Below, piece by piece: positions 12,797 to 14,702 of a stretch of 14,702 bases of DNA. The DNA is from C7867-001 sp035533615 (GTDB taxonomy: Bacteria; Patescibacteriota; Minisyncoccia; Phycocordibacterales; Phycocordibacteraceae). The translations under genes and the position numbers were made by a program. The stretch's first letter is position 1, and each line of letters begins with the position of its first letter. The notes under the pieces were generated by a model. The model did no database searches. It was not told the origin of the DNA and worked only from the letters and a program-made list of their open reading frames with translations. The stretch is from assembly GCA_035533615.1 (NCBI GenBank), contig DATLTM010000020.1:1-14702 (forward strand). The letters are read 5' to 3'.

Positions 12797-13771
12797 ATGA
12801 AAGATGATGCAGGATACGTCCCGACCAAGTATGATTCAGTTTTCTGGATCGATGTCGACCGCATCTTGCCGAATCCATATCAGCCGCGTAAGGAGTTCAG
12901 CGAGGCAGGACTGACGTCGCTTGCCGAGAGTATCCGTCAGTATGGTGTTCTCCAGCCGCTCGTCGTTAGCCGCTCTGAAGTCGAGAAGCCGGAAGGTGGC
13001 CTCGAGAGCGTGTATGAGCTTATCGCGGGCGAACGACGTTTGCGGGCGAGCAAGCTCGCGGGCTTGAAACAGTTACCAGTGGTCATTCGTTCCGGAGAAA
13101 GCAATCTCACCAAGCTCGAGCTCGCCATCATCGAAAATCTCCAGCGGGAAGACCTCAATGCCATCGACCGTGCGAAAGCACTCCAGAAGCTCATTGACGA
13201 ATTCGGCATCTCGCATGCCGAGACGGCAGCGAAGATCGGTAAGAGCCGCGAATATGTCTCCAATTCACTCCGCCTACTTTCGCTTCCCGAACATATGCAG
13301 AACGCTATCGTTGGGAAGGAGATCAGCGAAGGTCACGCACGGCCCTTGATGGCGCTGAACGACCGTCCCGAAGAGCGCGAGACCCTTTTTAAGGAGATTA
13401 TTTTGAAACGACTGCCAGTTCGCGCCGCCGAACGCATCGCGCGCTCAATCGCGCAAGAACGCGTGCATAAGCATCACCGCAAATCTGCGGAAATAGTCGA
13501 GCTCGAGAAATCACTCACGGAAACGCTTGGTACGCGTGTTATTATTGAAACGAACGCGGAGGGTGGCCGCTTGCTTATTGATTTCTTTTCGCCCGATGAC
13601 TTGCAGCAACTGGTTGAAACACTCGCCGCCCAGCAGAAAGCAGAAGCCGCTGCGGTTTCGATGCAGGTATTCCCAAATACAACTCAGCTTTCAGATGACC
13701 CTGTTCCTCCCGCCGCGCCCGAAGAGCTCGACGATGATGAGCTTTATTCGATAAGCAATTTTTCAGTCTAA
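12797..13771 (+). CDS. parB: chromosome-partitioning protein ParB
   Basis: The 324-residue ParB/Spo0J protein binds parS sites near the origin and spreads as a CTP-dependent clamp. The N-terminal CTPase domain has the family boxes NPYQPRKEF (26-34), LIAGERRLRASKLAGL (75-90, with GERR at 78-81) and ENLQREDLNAIDRA (113-126). A helix-turn-helix follows (about 137-163, ISHAETAAKIGKSREYVSNS), then helical linkers and a C-terminal part (about 230-290) that probably dimerises, followed by an acidic tail (EELDDDELYS). No parA is next to it in the window, unlike the common parA-parB order, and no canonical parS sequence was seen. Its stop codon overlaps that of the convergent rel gene by 3 nt. Confidence 0.94.
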   Translation: MKDDAGYVPTKYDSVFWIDVDRILPNPYQPRKEFSEAGLTSLAESIRQYGVLQPLVVSRSEVEKPEGGLESVYELIAGERRLRASKLAGLKQLPVVIRSGESNLTKLELAIIENLQREDLNAIDRAKALQKLIDEFGISHAETAAKIGKSREYVSNSLRLLSLPEHMQNAIVGKEISEGHARPLMALNDRPEERETLFKEIILKRLPVRAAERIARSIAQERVHKHHRKSAEIVELEKSLTETLGTRVIIETNAEGGRLLIDFFSPDDLQQLVETLAAQQKAEAAAVSMQVFPNTTQLSDDPVPPAAPEELDDDELYSISNFSV

Positions 13772-14702
13772 ATTTTCTTTTTCCAGAAACGCCGCTGTCG
13801 ATGCGACGGTTTTGTCGGCTCGATCATACCAAGTGCTGCGCGGATATGTCGGCGTGCAAGTGCCGTACGCGCGATATCAAGCCATTTCTGCGACGGATGC
13901 GCGGAATCCCGCCGTACTATCTCAACGACTTCTCCGTTGCCGAGCTCGGTATCGAAAGAAACGAGTTTTCCTCCCACCTTCGCCCCCTGGAGATGGTCGC
14001 CAAGGTCGCTGTGTATCGCGTAGGCGAAATCGATCGGTGTCGAATGCGCTGGCAGATCGATAACGTCGCCTTGAGGAGTGAAAACGAAGACGCGGTGCGA
14101 GAAAAAATCCTCCTTCAACCCTTCGACGAACTCTTTGGAACCGGCAACTTCGGCATGCGCCTCAGCAAGTTCGGCGAGCCAGGGAGGGATTTTCGTAACA
14201 TCTCGGACGCCGATCTCTTTCTTAGAGACTTTCATAAGCGACGGGACGAGTGAGCGGACCCAGGAGAATGAAAGCGATGAGAATCGGCTTTTTTGGTCAT
14301 TCTTTTCGAGCTTTTCAACCTCTTTCCCGAGTTGCTTATACGCCATGTGCGAAGCGATGCCGAACTGCGCGCGTCGGTGCATCTCTTCAGTGCGGATCTG
14401 TATTTCGACAATGCCAGCTTCGGGCGTTACAAGCGTCGTGTGGAGCGATTGGTAACCGTTCGGCTTCGGGAACGCGATGTAATCTTTGAACTCGCCCGGC
14501 AAAGGTTTGTATAACGCGTGCACTATTCCAAGCACCGTGTAGCAGTCCTCGATGGTCAGTACGACGATGCGCAGTGCGGCGATATCATGAATGAGGGTGA
14601 TATCGTCATTCTTCCGTTCAAGCTTTTTATGGAGACTCCAGAGCCCTTTCATACGAATATCGATGCGAAGGGCAGCCAGTCCTCGTTTTATAAGTTCTTG
14701 TT
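13768..14702 (-). CDS. RelA/SpoT-family (p)ppGpp synthetase, C-terminal part (partial)
   Basis: The frame is open to the right edge; codons before the ATG at 14652 (QELIKRGLAALRIDIR) continue the domain, so the start is outside. The synthetase domain shows KKLERKND, HDIAALRIVV, the EFKD segment in PGEFKDY (14493-14482), KPNGYQSLHTT and VEIQIRT with the conserved catalytic Glu. A TGS domain follows (about 14094-13906, HRVFVFTPQGDVIDLP then IDFAYAIHSDLG). The protein ends about 45 residues after TGS, so the helical, zinc-finger/conserved-cysteine and ACT regions of full-length Rel/SpoT are absent. The segment between synthetase and TGS seems longer than usual. EFKD mixes the RxKD motif of bifunctional enzymes with the ExDD motif of RelA. 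Whether an HD hydrolase domain exists upstream cannot be seen. Confidence 0.92.
   Translation of the reverse strand, partial: QELIKRGLAALRIDIRMKGLWSLHKKLERKNDDITLIHDIAALRIVVLTIEDCYTVLGIVHALYKPLPGEFKDYIAFPKPNGYQSLHTTLVTPEAGIVEIQIRTEEMHRRAQFGIASHMAYKQLGKEVEKLEKNDQKSRFSSLSFSWVRSLVPSLMKVSKKEIGVRDVTKIPPWLAELAEAHAEVAGSKEFVEGLKEDFFSHRVFVFTPQGDVIDLPAHSTPIDFAYAIHSDLGDHLQGAKVGGKLVSFDTELGNGEVVEIVRRDSAHPSQKWLDIARTALARRHIRAALGMIEPTKPSHRQRRFWKKKI

Noticed and set aside
1..14702. CRISPR array or parS site
   Set aside because: No regularly spaced repeats occur, and no sequence close to the parS consensus GTTTCACGTGAAAC was seen by reading.
1..14702. Alternative genetic code with TGA read as Gly, as in some CPR lineages
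   Set aside because: TGA ends infB and miaA at the expected positions, and no conserved domain here contains an in-frame TGA.

Overview
The window looks like a chromosome segment of a Patescibacteria (CPR) bacterium, most likely of the Parcubacteria group. The reasons are an initiation factor IF2 that begins directly at its G domain, compact proteins, short spacers, near absence of Shine-Dalgarno sequences, small membrane-anchored proteins of a kind I associate with this group, and a VirB2/TrbC-like pilin protein. This assignment is inference from gene content; no 16S rRNA is present. The standard genetic code fits, since infB ends in TGA and Trp is read by a CCA tRNA.

Layout. 1-360: three tRNA genes, Lys(CTT) +, Leu(TAA) - and Cys(GCA) +. 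342-2140: a minus-strand pair infB-rbfA joined by an ATGA overlap; the end of rbfA runs into the tRNA-Cys gene on the other strand. 2141-2330: a divergent promoter region with competing hairpins. 2331-7130: plus-strand genes for a compact cysteine desulfurase, a membrane-anchored protease-fold protein that seems to lack its catalytic residues, ClpB, and the short ribosomal protein bL33 gene (51 codons). 7131-9160: an accessory-looking stretch. It holds a secreted six-blade beta-propeller gene on the minus strand flanked by two diverged direct repeats, then a chimeric gene remnant (start of a rhodanese, end of an unrelated export-type protein), closed by a perfect 16-bp hairpin. 9360-9431: tRNA-Trp. 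9508-11107: a two-gene unit encoding a pilin-lysozyme fusion and a single-pass membrane protein. 11070-12639: divergent miaA and an AhpC-type peroxiredoxin. 12678-14702: tRNA-Leu(CAA), parB, and a convergent Rel/SpoT-type (p)ppGpp synthetase that runs off the right edge.

Most genes are housekeeping: translation (IF2, RbfA, bL33, MiaA, tRNAs), protein quality control (ClpB and the protease-fold protein), redox and sulfur metabolism (peroxiredoxin, cysteine desulfurase), segregation (ParB) and stringent response (Rel). The most unusual parts are the pilin-lysozyme fusion, the repeat-flanked propeller cassette with its chimeric neighbour, and a uniform promoter layout. At seven gene starts a -10-like hexamer lies 6 or 7 nt before the ATG (4 nt at infB) with no ribosome-binding site, which predicts leaderless mRNAs.
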